A stretch of DNA of 64,000 bases, from NCBI GenBank assembly GCA_029215795.1, contig JARDYH010000005.1, forward strand, positions 43,282,001 through 43,346,000, read 5' to 3'. Below are positions 32,850 through 43,417 of the stretch, one piece after another. The notes below the pieces were generated by a model. The model was given only the letters and a program-made list of their open reading frames with translations, was not told where the DNA came from and made no database searches. Position 1 is the stretch's first letter. Every line of letters begins with the position of its first letter. The stretch comes from Anniella stebbinsi (Eukaryota > Chordata > Lepidosauria > Squamata > Anniellidae). The translations under genes were made by a program, and so were the position numbers.

Positions 32850-33121
32850 GGCTAGAACAACCTTCCTCACCTGTATACCTCCAAGATGTTGTGGACTACA
32901 ATTTCTGCCACCCTATGCAGCAGAATGGGTGATGGGAACTGTAGTCCAAAACATCTAGGTCAGGGTGGGAAACTTGTGGTTCTCTAAATGTTATGGTCTA
33001 CAACTCCCATTGGCTGTGCTGGCTAGGGCTGATGAGAGTTTTTAGGCCAAAACATCTGAAGAGCCAAATGTTGCTCACCCCTGATTTAGAGGGAGCCAGG
33101 TTGGGGAAGGCTGGCTTAGAT
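32850..33121. mobile_element. ACTACAACTCCCA-type hAT-like MITE, copy c, interrupted by another MITE
   Basis: The outer element runs 32858-33113. It starts CAACCTTCCTCACCTG and ends CAGGTTGGGGAAGGCTG; the arms contain GTGGACTACAATTTCTGCC and GGGAACTGTAGTCCAAAAC. Flanking octamers GGCTAGAA and GCTTAGAT agree at five of eight positions, compatible with an old hAT-type duplication. Its right arm is split at 32961-33083 by copy d. Confidence 0.75.
32953..33091. mobile_element. Second hAT-like MITE (copy d) nested inside copy c
   Basis: The inner element, 32961-33083 (123 bp), begins CAGGGTGGGAAACTTGTGG and ends TTGCTCACCCCTG. It carries CTACAACTCCCATTGG internally. Flanking octamers are ATCTAGGT and ATTTAGAG; intact family members read ATCTAGAG at this place in the host element, so both flanks fit a decayed 8-bp target duplication. 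Confidence 0.78.
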
Positions 33122-33315
33122 GTCAAGAGGAACCCTGTGTCTTTAAGAATTGCATAGAAGGGAGAATTCTGCCAGCTTCTGCTGCTACCATTACTTCAGC
33201 ATTTGACCTGCCAATCTTCAGAGGGCAGCAAGAGCAAGGAAGTAATGGAATGGGAAACAGAAATTCACATGTCACTTTGAGCTAACAGGCCAATTTTCTT
33301 TTGATTGCAGGCTTC

Positions 33316-33316
<1 letters not shown>

Positions 33317-33347
<31 letters not shown>
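33317..33347. repeat. (ATT)n microsatellite
   Basis: About ten pure ATT units. Confidence 0.95.
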
Positions 33348-33968
33348 GATAGAAAAAAATGTTTGTAGTGCCTGTTTGCTTTTCAGGCACATAAAAGTAG
33401 AATGTTGATCTCTAGGGATATACAGCTGCCTTTTAACAGATGTATTTTGCTGTCTTTTTTAAATACTCTATCTTTCCATTTTACAATACAGATGAGCACC
33501 AGTACTGTGGGCAATGCATGGTGTTTCCCCCATTTCCTTCTCCGAATATGGCCAAAACATGACACAGACAGGATGAAGGGGTTGGGAACATGGTGAGGGG
33601 CTCCAATACTCAGGCCCATAAAAGGGGCCAAGACGGAAGTGGATGTGGGGCAGAAGAGAGAAAGTTGGAATTTTTGTATCCACCTCCAAGACACCCACAT
33701 CATGGGAAACTGGCTCTAAGCTGGCCACAGCTGCAACAGCACTAGCAAAGCCAGAACCAGGCACACAAATGCCCAAAGGGACAGGAACAACCAGCCACCC
33801 CTGACCAATCCCCAAGCTCCAGAAAACAGATGTGCTGTCCCCAGTTTGGGATGCTCACTCCCCATTTCCTTGACAAAAAGGACTAGCCACTTACGATGGG
33901 ACAAACTAGTTACTATTTAATCTGGAACAATGGAATCCCCGTGACACTGGGATACTCATAGGGAGTCT
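33348..33968. other. Unassigned non-coding sequence
   Basis: Several short frames occur on the minus strand in different registers and overlap each other, a pattern of chance open frames. No repeat is recognised. Confidence 0.4.
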
Positions 33969-33970
33969 AT

Positions 33971-34215
33971 GGCCAGATCTACACCAAGCAGGATATAGCA
34001 CTGTGAAAGTGGTATGAAAGCGGTATATGGAGGCAGGATCTACACTTCTGCTTTATAGTGGTATTGAAGTGCACTGACAACTGTTGGGCCCATTGACACA
34101 TGCCATATACCACTCTCATAATGTTATATCCTGCTTGGTGTAGATGTGTCTTATAGGCCCCAACAGTTGTCAGTGCACTTCAATACCACTATAAAACAGT
34201 AGTGTAGATCCTGCC
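33971..34215. mobile_element. Interlocked A-B-A'-B' inverted-repeat element
   Basis: Segment A (33971-34030, GGCCAGATCTACACCAAGC onward) pairs with A' (34103-34150). Segment B (34032-34090, GGCAGGATCTACACTTCTGC onward) pairs with B' (34155-34215). The order is A, B, A', B', so the two stems interlock rather than nest. B to A' alone looks like one complete MITE with GATCTACAC / GTGTAGATC-type ends, and A plus B' would be a second copy in inverse orientation split by the first. Confidence 0.75.
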
Positions 34216-34602
34216 TATGTTGCTGGATACTCTTTCCACTAGAAGGGTGGGGTGATGTTCAGACATCTGAGTCCTCACGTGCCTCTTAATAACCACTTTG
34301 CTTAGCTAAATAACCATTTAATAGCTGAAAAATAACAATAAAAGTGATGATGCGGATGTTTCCTTCAGGTAGAGATGCTAGGCTAGCCTGGGAATAAAAA
34401 GAAACAATTTTCTCCAGTAGTAGGGTCAGAATGAACAGGAGTAGAAGGGTCTAATCATACAATCAACAGCCCTTTTGGTTCAACTGTAGGCATGTCACAT
34501 CACACAAACGCACACAGTCTTTTCACCCTTAAACCAAAGAAATTATCAAAGGCTGACACAAGATACAATGTCAGGGAACGTCTAGCATTTTTTTTTTTAA
34601 AA

Positions 34603-34650
34603 AAAGAAGCTTAAATCCTGAATTCCTAAACACAATTATTAGAGAGTTAG
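34603..34650. repeat. 48-bp near-identical repeat, unit 1
   Basis: The segment from AAAGAAGCTTAAATCCTG to ATTAGAGAGTTAG recurs at 37094-37141 with one mismatch (C versus G). Downstream here, GAACTCTGTGGAGTTTGCTTC resembles the common dispersed repeat ACTCAGAAGTAAGTCC in old form. Confidence 0.85.
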
Positions 34651-34654
34651 CCAG

Positions 34655-36095
34655 TTGAACTCTGTGGAGTTTGCTTCTGAGGAAATATGGCTTGGATTGT
34701 CCCACCTGAAATAGTTGTTTATTGTTTGATTCACAGTATCAGATTCTGCCCTGTAAAAGAAACTAGATCTTTGATCATCCAGCTCTCCTTACAGTCCCTC
34801 TACAAAGTTACGGCTAGTGAAACGTTATAGAAATTATCCCAACTAAGAAAGACCATTCTCTGATCCCACGTGCCCTGCAATTAAGAGAGGTTGGACATGT
34901 GGGGTAACTGACCATTGGCTTACTTCAAGATCATATCACAGGCATTGCCCTAGTGTGCAAAGCCTTATTTGAGAAGCAAGGAGTGGTCACTCAAACTCCA
35001 GGCTGAAGGAAAATAAGCAAACTCTTTATTTCCCAGGACACCTTTAGCTCGTAACTAGTTAATAAGTAACCACGTCCAGACAGGTGCTGTCGGCTAAGCT
35101 TCAGGAGTTCTTGTTTGGATGAAAGGTGAGTCATTTCCCTTTTATGTTGGTAAATGAATGATGTGTCATGGAAAAGGCAGGTCCTTTTAAGTAGAAAGGA
35201 AACAGTAACGTTTCCACACACTCATCTTGCATTTTTACACACAATTTTCACAGTGAGTGATGAGTGTGAAGTAGGCTTTACAATAAACATACAGGAACCA
35301 TTTCATTTGTTCAGAAAAGTAAATTGGACCTGAATGGGGCAGCCACTTATGCCTCACCAAAAAGAAGTCCTGAATGGGAATGAGAAAGAGAGAGAGAGAG
35401 GAGAGATTTTCATGAAATTTACATGTGATGATTTATATGTATAGATGCAAATTTAAAAATATTACTATAATTTATGCAGAAATATAGTTAGAGCACAATC
35501 CTAAAGGGCTGACGCTTCATAGACGGAGAGCTTCAAACTCTTTGTCTATCTAAAGCCCTGCCCAGCAGGGTGGGAAGAACCACAGAGGATTTTTAGCTTT
35601 CCACTCCTCATGAAACACATTTTGAGCTAGATGGGCTCAGAGGCTGCTCTAGATCTTCTATCTTCCTGGGGGCAGAGCTGGGAGACGAGAGGTTTGTGGA
35701 TCCTGCGGATCCATGTTCTCTCCTTTCCCCTTCATCTCCACCCACTGCATGCCCCCTTCCCACTCTCCCTGTCCATTTCTGAAGTCATAGCAGTTGGAAA
35801 AGGAGCTGCCGTAGCTCTTTCCATACCAGGTGGGAGAATCTCCTCCTCCGCAGTCATAGCTCTGTCTGTTGCCATAGAAGAGGAGATCTGCAAGATCTTA
35901 AGGCTCCCCTGACACTCTTTTAATGATATACGTTTACCAAGAAAAATTGAATTAGAAAATTTAAGCTAATTTGCACTGGAAAAAGATGTGTTGCATCAGA
36001 AAATGTTCTGATGCACTAGGCCAGAGAGCCTAGAGCCTAGAGAGTGATCTAATGTATCATGCTTGTTTTACTACTTGTATTTATTAAACTACAAA
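34655..36095. other. Unassigned; fragment beginning GCACAATCCTAAAG at about 35492
   Basis: The GCACAATCCTA start is shared by squamate MITE-like repeats (compare 39536), but no partner end is found. A short GA repeat lies at 35388-35401. No gene is recognised. Confidence 0.35.
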
Positions 36096-36097
36096 GC

Positions 36098-36156
36098 AAG
36101 AAGAAGAAGAAGAAGAAGAAGAAGAAGAAGAAGAAGAAGAAGAAGAAGAAGAAGAA
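36098..36156. repeat. (GAA)n microsatellite, about 19 units
   Basis: A nearly pure purine tract of AAG/GAA triplets. Long GAA runs can adopt triplex structures; this one is of modest length. Confidence 0.95.
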
Positions 36157-36384
36157 ATAGAAAAGAAAGGACATGCAATTTTTGATCCCAATATTCTACA
36201 AGTATTTGTCCTGAAAATATCTGAAGGGAAAAAACTGCATCAATCACTTAACATGATTTAAATTGTATTATGGAGAAAAATTTACTGGACTACTTCTAAA
36301 AATGTAAAGACAATAACTTGTACTTCTATTACATTACATTGTTTAAATTTAAGGGCTGGGTGTGTGAAGATATTTGGAACTGTT

Positions 36385-36403
36385 CACACACACACACACA
36401 CAC
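36385..36403. repeat. Short (CA)n microsatellite
   Basis: CA dinucleotides directly precede the ATT tail of the following LINE fragment. Confidence 0.9.
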
Positions 36404-36404
36404 A

Positions 36405-36418
36405 TATAATTATTATTA

Positions 36419-36453
<35 letters not shown>

Positions 36454-37097
36454 TATAACCCGCCTCTTCCTCTGGATCGAGGCGGGGAACAACAACAAAT
36501 ATAAAACACAAAACCCACAAAATAATTGAGATATTAAAAACAAATAAAAACCAATACATCATTAAAAACAACTTAAAATTCAACTGGATAGGCCTGCCAG
36601 AAGAGATTAGTCTTCATGGCTCTCTTAAATTCATGAAGACTGCTAATTTGTCTAATCTCCTCCAGCAGACCATTCCACAGTCTGGGAGCGGTAGAAGAGA
36701 AGGTCCTCTGGGTAACACTCGTCAGCCTAGTTCTGGCTGATTTGAGTAAGTTCTTCCCAGAGGACCTGAGTGTGCGGGGCGAATTATACGGGAGAAGGCG
36801 ATCCCGCAGGTAACCTAGACCCAAACCATGTAGGGCTTTAAAGGTAATAACCAACACTTTATACTTCGCCCGGAAACTGATTGGCAGCAATGAAGTGATT
36901 TTAAAGCTGGTGTAATGTGGTCACCCCTAGATGTACCGGTGACCAACCTGGCTGCCATATTTTGAACAAGTTGAAGTTTCTGGACTAGGCACAAAGGTAG
37001 CCCTATGTATAGCGCATTGCAGAAGTCAAGCTAGCCTCGAAGTTACCAGTGTGTGTATTACCGTCTTTAGGTCTTCCAACTCTAGGAAGACCTAAAG
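36405..37097 (-). mobile_element. L2/CR1-group LINE, reverse transcriptase C-terminus and 3' end (broken)
   Basis: The minus strand at 36573-36890 gives a 106-residue frame with SFRAKYKVLVITFKALHGLG (residues 5-24), the LRSSGKNLL segment, and APRLWNGLLEEIR, the conserved end of L2/CR1-group reverse transcriptase ORFs. Upstream sequence continues the protein in a shifted frame: QKLQLVQNMAARLVTG at about 36945-36990 and HITPALKSLH near 36900-36930, so a single-base loss near 36890-36895 breaks the frame. More upstream, CNALYIGLP is readable near 37005-37030. The 3' UTR carries CCTCGATCCAGAGGAAGAGG in complement and ends in an ATT tail (36405-36452). Non-functional 5'-truncated copy; a similar 3' end lies at 29.35 kb. 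Confidence 0.85.
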
Positions 37098-37098
37098 A
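37064..37098. repeat. 14-bp perfect inverted repeat
   Basis: TCTTTAGGTCTTCC (37064-37077) and GGAAGACCTAAAGA (37085-37098) are exact complements with a 7-nt loop. The palindrome lies at the junction between LINE sequence and the second 48-bp repeat unit. Confidence 0.9.
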
Positions 37099-37141
37099 AG
37101 CTTAAATGCTGAATTCCTAAACACAATTATTAGAGAGTTAG
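37094..37141. repeat. 48-bp near-identical repeat, unit 2
   Basis: Same orientation as the unit at 34603-34650, with 47 of 48 bases equal. Sequence on both sides differs between the two places. Confidence 0.85.
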
Positions 37142-37549
37142 AAAGCAGCCCCCTACTTCTTGCAAGCATTTAACTCCCCAAGCTCTTCCTTTGGATCCAC
37201 TGCCCACCCCCAAGCAAAACCAAGAGCAAGCAAAGCCAGGAATATGACCTATGTTGTTTTTTCTTAGTCTTTGTTTACAGTTGTCTGGGCAAGTATATGA
37301 TTAACTTGAAATATGCCCCAAAGACAAATTGGTGGTGTTTTGCAATCCACCACCATTGTATTTTTAAAATGATCACCTCATGTATGGGGAACGTGCATGG
37401 GGTAGTGGAGCAAGATTAAATGGGAAAGCTCTCCACCCCCTGCCCCCCATAAATGTTCACAAGTCCATATGTACAGTCCCTGCCCACATATGCAAGACCT
37501 GTGCTTCTTGCGGGCTTCCTGGCCATGCCTACTGGGCTTATGCACATTG

Positions 37550-37703
37550 AGAGCCTATCTACACTATCTGCTTTAAAATGGTTTAAAACGGTTTAAAGTG
37601 GTTTATAACAGTTTTGAGAACTGTTGGGGCCCAGGACACACTCCATATACGGTTTTCAAAATGTTTCAAAGTGTTTTGTCCTGCGTGTGTAGATAGGCTC
37701 ACA
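37550..37703. mobile_element. Inverted-repeat MITE, about 152 bp
   Basis: The left end GAGCCTATCTACAC and right end GTGTAGATAGGCTC are perfect complements. The interior contains repeated GGTTTAAA/AGTGGTTTATAAC units and CTGTTGGGGCCCAGGACAC. The CTACAC end motif and the GTTGGGGCCCA core are reminiscent of the 33971-34215 element (ACTGTTGGGCCC), so the two are likely related. Confidence 0.82.
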
Positions 37704-37983
37704 GTTTGTAAGTCTATTCTGGGCTAGGGGCTGAACTTGTTGTTGCTGATTTTCTAAAACACTGGTCATATTTGCCAGCAAAAGTATTTAATTTAGTCAA
37801 TTTCTATTTCATGACCTTCCTCATATTAACTATATTCTCATATTGCAAGATAGGGAAAATGACATCCTTCATTATTTTAAAGTCATTTTTAATACCCCTT
37901 CACATTTCTCTTGATTCTGTCATAAAGAAAACAGTATTTTCTGTTAACATGGATATGAAATAGACACGTGTGATTGGTCTAAT

Positions 37984-38127
37984 CCAACCTTCCCCAATCT
38001 GGTACCTTCCAGACATGTTGGCCTACAATTTCCATCACCCCAGCTGACAATGGGCATGCTGGCTGGGGATAATGGGAACTGTAGTCTAACAAAGCTGGAG
38101 AGTGTCAGGTTGGAGAAGGCTGATAGA
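37984..38127. mobile_element. ACTACAACTCCCA-type MITE, copy e
   Basis: CAACCTTCCCCAATCTGG at the left, GGTTGGAGAAGGCTG at the right, with arms GGCCTACAATTTCCATC and TGGGAACTGTAGTC. Full length, moderately diverged; no clear 8-bp duplication remains. Confidence 0.78.
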
Positions 38128-38129
38128 GA

Positions 38130-39530
38130 TCAGAAAAATAAATAAATTTGAAAATGAAAACAAAATGTGTCTGGCATAAGAACTAAAGAGAACCTAGAAG
38201 GATCTCATTTGACTACAAGGCTCTTTAACCATATTTTACATTTACTTTATTTGCCAGGGGTTCACTGCCATGGACTGAGAAAGAGCAGTACTTTTTGTGC
38301 AACAAATAGTAGCTCCTCTAAACCATTAGGATTTCTTCCTAACTTGAGCGTTCACTACACACCTTAACTCAGAGAGCTCCTTTAAATAGCAGATGTGTCA
38401 TATCTGAACTGACATGCTGATGAAAGAATGAAGAAAATCCCCTTCTCCTTGGTTTCTAAGACAAGATGATAAACACCACAGTGATGTTAGCTCTGTCTGA
38501 ACCACAATGGGTCCGGAGACAGCTCATGCAAGCTGAGTACCTGAAAGATAACCTTAGGGCTTCTTCGTTAAACCCCCTACCCCACCTCCAAGGAATGAGG
38601 CGCTTGTGACTGCTAGCTTGACAGGTGCGCCAGGTTACTTTCCCCCTCCCCCAGCCATCAGCCTCCACCCTTCTACAATCCTGACCTAGCACCCACAAGA
38701 TTCTTCCTTTGCCTACATAGGACATTTGAACAGACCAGATTTGCAATCCAGAAATTAGGCGGGCCTTATGAAATCAGTAGCATATATACTTCATTCATAT
38801 TCAGCCACACAGATGTACTCAACAGAACCAGGCCACGGGACAGCATCAGCTCCATCTACCTGGCTTCACAGCCTCCGTATGTGCCACCCTCCATGTCCTT
38901 TCCCAGCCAGCTTCTTAGTGCTAGGACTCAAGCAGCTTGTCAGGGCACATGGATTTTAAATCAGGACCCGCTGGTTCTAGAGTAATTGTCCCACATAGAG
39001 AGCGATCCCATCACAGCAGCCGATACTAAAACAGAACCATCTTCAGGCAAGTAATAAAGCACATGAGATAAGCAGCTTCCCCTCTGATTGGCATGCAAGA
39101 ACCCCAGATTGGATGGGAGGTTATAAACATTGTAACAGGAGCATCTTGAGTTTATAAATTCAATAAGGTTTCCTTCTGTGTTGCTCCCAGGGCACTTTTC
39201 CTCTCATTACTATCACACCGAGTTGTCTGAAGTTCGTGATTATAACTCAGGATTTCTCTACAGGCCTTTCCTTGGGGAACTTGACATTGTCCCTGGATCA
39301 TCCAACTGTGACTTGCCACCCAGTATATAAATTATCAATTCAGGCCTGGATCCTGTAAAGTCCTCAGCTGTGCAGTAAGCCATGAGATGCAGCTTCTCTC
39401 TCCTGCAACTTCTCTCTCTCTCTCTCTCTGGCATCCCCCACATAGCCACTACTCATGTCCAGGGGTACCAAATCTCAGCCAACCTAGTTTACTTGTCTTA
39501 AAGACCCAGATGTGCTTCTATTGTAAAAAC
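38130..39530. other. Unassigned; short (CT)n at 39409-39429
   Basis: A CT microsatellite lies near 39.41 kb. CAATAAGGTTTCCTTCTGTG at about 39160-39180 could be the end of an LTR, but no partner features were found. No gene. Confidence 0.4.
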
Positions 39531-39535
39531 AACCA

Positions 39536-39671
39536 AAGGCACAGTCCTATGCTTGTTTAGACAGAAAAAAGTCCTACAACTCCCAGCATTCCCAAGCCTG
39601 CATGGCTGGCTGGGGGAATGCTAGGAGTTGTAGGACTTTTTTCTGTCTAAACATACATAGAATTGTGCCTT
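39536..39671. mobile_element. 136-bp near-perfect palindromic MITE
   Basis: The arms run inward from AAGGCACAGTCCTATG and CATAGAATTGTGCCTT. They continue GTTTAGACAGAAAAAAGTCC, then TACAACTCCCAGCATTCCC, with an almost exact complement on the right. Only about 15 bases at the centre (AAGCCTGCATGGCTGG) are unpaired. The ends suggest a TTAA or TA target, but the left flank does not preserve it. Confidence 0.82.
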
Positions 39672-40662
39672 AAATTTGTTCCCAGGCATCTGAAGCCAAA
39701 GGCAGAAGAATACAGTTGACATCACTTCCTAACCCATCACTTCATCAGCACCATATATCCATTGTAGTTTGGCAAACTGCCCAATTAGAAGCTCTGCAAT
39801 ATTGCTGCCAGGCTCTTTGGAGCTGAGCTCTTACCTTTTAACTCCTGGTGCATGAGCATTCTTTTCAGTTTTGTGAATGAAAACAGCCACAACCATTTAC
39901 GCAAGACTCGCCTTGGCTAATTGATCCGGGATATTTTTATAGGAATGGTGGTGAGTGATTGGGATGGGCTTACAAAAGCATCAACAGGCCATTAAATCGC
40001 ATAAGAACCATAACTAATGAAAACTCTTGATCTCTCAGACATACGGTGTTCTATCTGGAATCCTTCCTGGAGGTATTTCATTAAGCCTATCTGCCCCCAC
40101 AGTGCTAACTGGAAAATCCCAAACAGGGTAGCATCATCCTGGACAATTTCACAATCGAAGCTGAACAGCTTGACTCCTCAAATATAAGGGAAAGGGATGC
40201 CGGCTCACCTTTCTCCCCTATCCTGAGGCTGTCATAATACAGATGGTTTAGTTCGTAATGTCTGTACTCATGTAGTCTAACATATCCGTATTAAATAATC
40301 ACAGACTATGTTCTGCCCATAGAAATACATCTGGAGGCCTCCACATTGGAGAAAGCTGGGTTAAAGTTAGAAGGCACAGAATCAAAGACAATGGTGTTAT
40401 GGCAACTTAAACAATGTGGGGAAAATGTTAGATAGAATATTGATGCTAGAAAGTTTTTTTGTTTTTGTTTTTTTTAGCCTGCTAAGAGACTGGTAGACTG
40501 CATTTCCACACTGGCATTGATCTTTATGAGGACCAGATTAATTCAATTTTAACCCAACAATGACCTCAGATCTCAGACATTTGCCTCAAAAACTCTGCTA
40601 ACATATAAACAACCTGCTCAGAGTCTGTGCACCACTTAGAAAATTGTGATCATTTTATACGT

Positions 40663-40755
40663 GAATAATAATAATAATAACAACAACAACAATAACAATT
40701 TATAAATAATAATAATAAATTTATAAATAAATAAATAATAATAATAATAATATCT
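40663..40755. repeat. Compound (ATA/ACA/AATA)n low-complexity tract
   Basis: Mixed AAT, AAC and AAAT units, about 90 bp. This may be the tail of a LINE seen from the other strand, but no LINE body is recognisable next to it. Confidence 0.85.
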
Positions 40756-41334
40756 TAATATGTTTGTCCTGAAACACGACACACAAAACCATGCTGGCAG
40801 TATGTCAATAAAAATAAGGGAGAGATATGTGTAACACTTTCCAGAGATTAGGATTTGACTTGCAGAATCCCCATAAATGGAAACTAATAGCAAGCTGTAG
40901 CCTCCCCATATAATTGGGGGAGGCCTGTTGGGAGTGGGGATGGAATGGAGCATGCTGAAAGGAAGCATGGCTTGCTGGCTGGCACCCTGAAGAGCAGCAC
41001 TCGTACTGCAACATGTTGTAGCCACTAAACACAAAGTGGTAGGTAGTGTCAGGGAAAGTAACTGCAGCTATTATCAGGCAGGATTTCTTCCCATGTATTT
41101 GGATATTACAGTGTTCTTTTCACACAACAATTGGTTTCAGTGCACACACGATTTGGCCTGCCTGTTCTTCATTCTTTTTGCTCTCTTTTCACCTAACATC
41201 ACAGAGTCCAACCTGAACCTAAAGAGTTATATACTATGGGATATTTCCCCTCTAGTTCTCCTTGATCCTTCTATCCCATTTGTTTCCAGAGGAGCCAGTG
41301 ACTCGCTGGGAGCCCTGATTCCCTGAACCTATTT

Positions 41335-41786
41335 GGGCCAACTAGGGATGTGTGAAAATTTCTCTTGTGCAAGACTTGTGCACATTCCCGTTTGGAGCTC
41401 CGAACGTGAGCATTTGTCCACCGAAAATATTCACAAATTGGGGAACACATGGTGAACATGGTGTACACGAGTTAGTCTCATTCCCAATTCCCAGTTTGAT
41501 TTATGCAAATTTCCTAATTTGCGCAAATTTCCTCAGTAGACTGAATCAGCCCCGCTTAGATCTATGGAGGATTTTTGCGCAAATTAGGACATTTGCACAA
41601 ATTTGGGGAGATGTGTGTAAATTTTCCATTCGATCGCTGCTCAATTTGTGGATGTTTCCCGATTATGCAAAGCAAGCAGCGATCACAAACACAAACATGA
41701 ATTGGGCATGAGACAAGCAGTGAGATGAAGTTCAGAGAATCTTAGCAATCTTGAAGATCGCTTGTTCGCCCATCTCTAGTGCCAAC
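41335..41786. mobile_element. 436-bp hAT MITE with near-perfect 8-bp target duplication
   Basis: The element occupies 41343-41778. Its ends TAGGGATGTGTGAA and TTCGCCCATCTCTA are imperfect inverted repeats. Flanking octamers GGGCCAAC (41335-41342) and GTGCCAAC (41779-41786) differ at one position. The interior has ATTTGCGCAAATT-type repeats in both orientations. The ends resemble those of the 2.5-kb hAT at 7.45 kb, suggesting a common mobilising family. No coding sequence. Confidence 0.85.
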
Positions 41787-42029
41787 ACACAATTCCTCCT
41801 GCCCCACAGTTCTCCATTCTTCCAGCAACCTCAGCAAAGAAATTTTCTACTTTATTTATAGCAGCTGCCCTTAAGTCAACCACCTGAGACTGTCCCTTCC
41901 TCTTCAGCACTTAAAAAGTGAACCTTAATCACACTTGCTCAGTTAAAGTCAGAGAGCCTGAGGAGTGTTGCGACAGAATGGATTTTCTTTGGTCATTGGC
42001 CTATTAATAAAAGGAATTAACAATCCATC

Positions 42030-42250
42030 TTGGCCCAATTTTGATGTAGTTATTTTTATTTTTATTTATGACATCTGTACGCTGCACCATAACAAAGTTT
42101 TATGGGTAGCTTACAATAAACATAAAAACAATTTAAATACAGAACAAAATATAAGACTATGAACTTAAAAGCAGCATAAGTACACCAAGAAACAAAGCTC
42201 ACGGCAAGCCCAGAATCAAAAGACAAGTTTTAATACTGAGAGGCTGAGAC
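42030..42250 (-). mobile_element. LINE 3' end fragment, minus
   Basis: ATTTTTATTTATGACATCTGTACGC split around 42055-42080, then AAGTTTTATGGGTAGCTTAC and AATAAACATAAAAACAATTT read as the complement of a LINE 3' UTR (GTAAGCTGCC..ATAAAT). Family L2/CR1 by layout only. Confidence 0.5.
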
Positions 42251-42769
42251 TACAACAGTTATTTAAAAGATAGGCTCAAATATCTCTTGACTTGGAAAGA
42301 TGGACATCAACAACAAGAACAAGATGTTTTGCATATACTGAACACCACAGAAGCTTGTTAGTAAGAAGCTGGCTAGCTCTGCACGATGCGATGAAGACAA
42401 CACCTAATTGAGGCATAAGATGTGGGCATGTAATGTAGTGGCTTATTTTTGGTTGGAAGTCATTGTTCATAGAAACAATGTCCTTGAAAAATATGTGATA
42501 ATAGCGGATGTCTATGTGCTTTTACATTACATCCCTGTGATGTGGGTAGATCATGGATAGCGGATAGACAGCAAAAGCGGACATTGAGAGCCCTTACAGT
42601 TGAAAAGAGACTTATATTTCAAGCTTGGAAAGATAAAAACCCACCACATGTCATTCAATAGACTGAAGATTATCTGAAGAAGATCTTACTGCTCTTGCTA
42701 TAGTTGAACATATTTCCTGCAGCTGTCAATCTCGTGTGGATGCTGATTTAGAGTGTCAAACCCTTCTTT

Positions 42770-43290
42770 TTCTATCTTTTCCCCTTCTTTTCCCCTGACC
42801 TCCCAGAGTTGCCAACCATGGCTTTAAAGATTACAACCAGCCCTTTACATTGGGTCCAGATATGGACTGTGAGCCAGTGCAGCAGCTGACAAAACACAGC
42901 CATACTATGGACATACTCTGCAGTCTGCAGACATACTCTGCAGTCTGCAGACATACAACTGCAGTTTCTGAAACATTCTTAAAGGCAGCCCCATACAGAA
43001 TGCATTGCAATAATGGGTTACCAGTGTGAGGAATTGTGGCCAAGCTATCTTCATCCAGGACCCAGGTGTTGTTATCAGCAAGATACATCAAGCAACAGAG
43101 GTCACTTGGGTCTCTAATGGCAGTGCTGGATCAATAAGCACTCCAATACTGTGAACCTGATCTTGGGGGGGCGGGGTTTGACCCCATGTGCCACTAGAAG
43201 GTTTGAGCTGAATTTGGCTGTATACTGCTAAAGTCTCAGTCCCACCCACACCATGAGAAACAAAAACTTTTAAACATTGCCTGCCCTGCA
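42770..43290 (-). mobile_element. L2/CR1-group LINE RT fragment (decayed), minus
   Basis: Minus-strand peptide pieces lie in the right order in different frames: IGVLIDPALPLETQVTSVA (about 43088-43145), THYCNAF..GLPL near 42990-43020, QLLHWLTVHIW near 42850-42890, and VIFKAMVG near 42815-42845. These correspond to the LGV.LD..L....Q, YCNALY.GLP, LHWLP and FKAL blocks of an L2/CR1-type reverse transcriptase. A 22-bp tandem duplication at 42909-42952 sits within it. Confidence 0.7.
42909..42952. repeat. 22-bp tandem duplication
   Basis: The unit ACATACTCTGCAGTCTGCAG with its flank occurs twice in direct succession inside the LINE fragment. Confidence 0.85.
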
Positions 43291-43390
43291 CTACAGTGAC
43301 TTCTAGCCAATGACTGGCAAGTGAGCCCAGGGGAAATTTGAAGGGGAGGGAGATACACTTTGATCACTCAAACTGCACGTGTGTGCAAGC

Positions 43391-43417
43391 GTGCACACAC
43401 ACACACACACACACACC
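43391..43417. repeat. (CA)n microsatellite
   Basis: About 13 CA units. Confidence 0.95.

Noticed and set aside
18700..35910. Possible inverted relationship between about 18.70-19.14 kb and about 35.49-35.91 kb
   Set aside because: Both have phrases like CATGCCCCCTT and GATCCAT, but the similarity is patchy and I could not establish boundaries by eye.
39110..39250. LTR-like end with CAATAAGGTTTCCTTCTGTG
   Set aside because: No TG...CA boundaries, primer-binding site or second LTR found.
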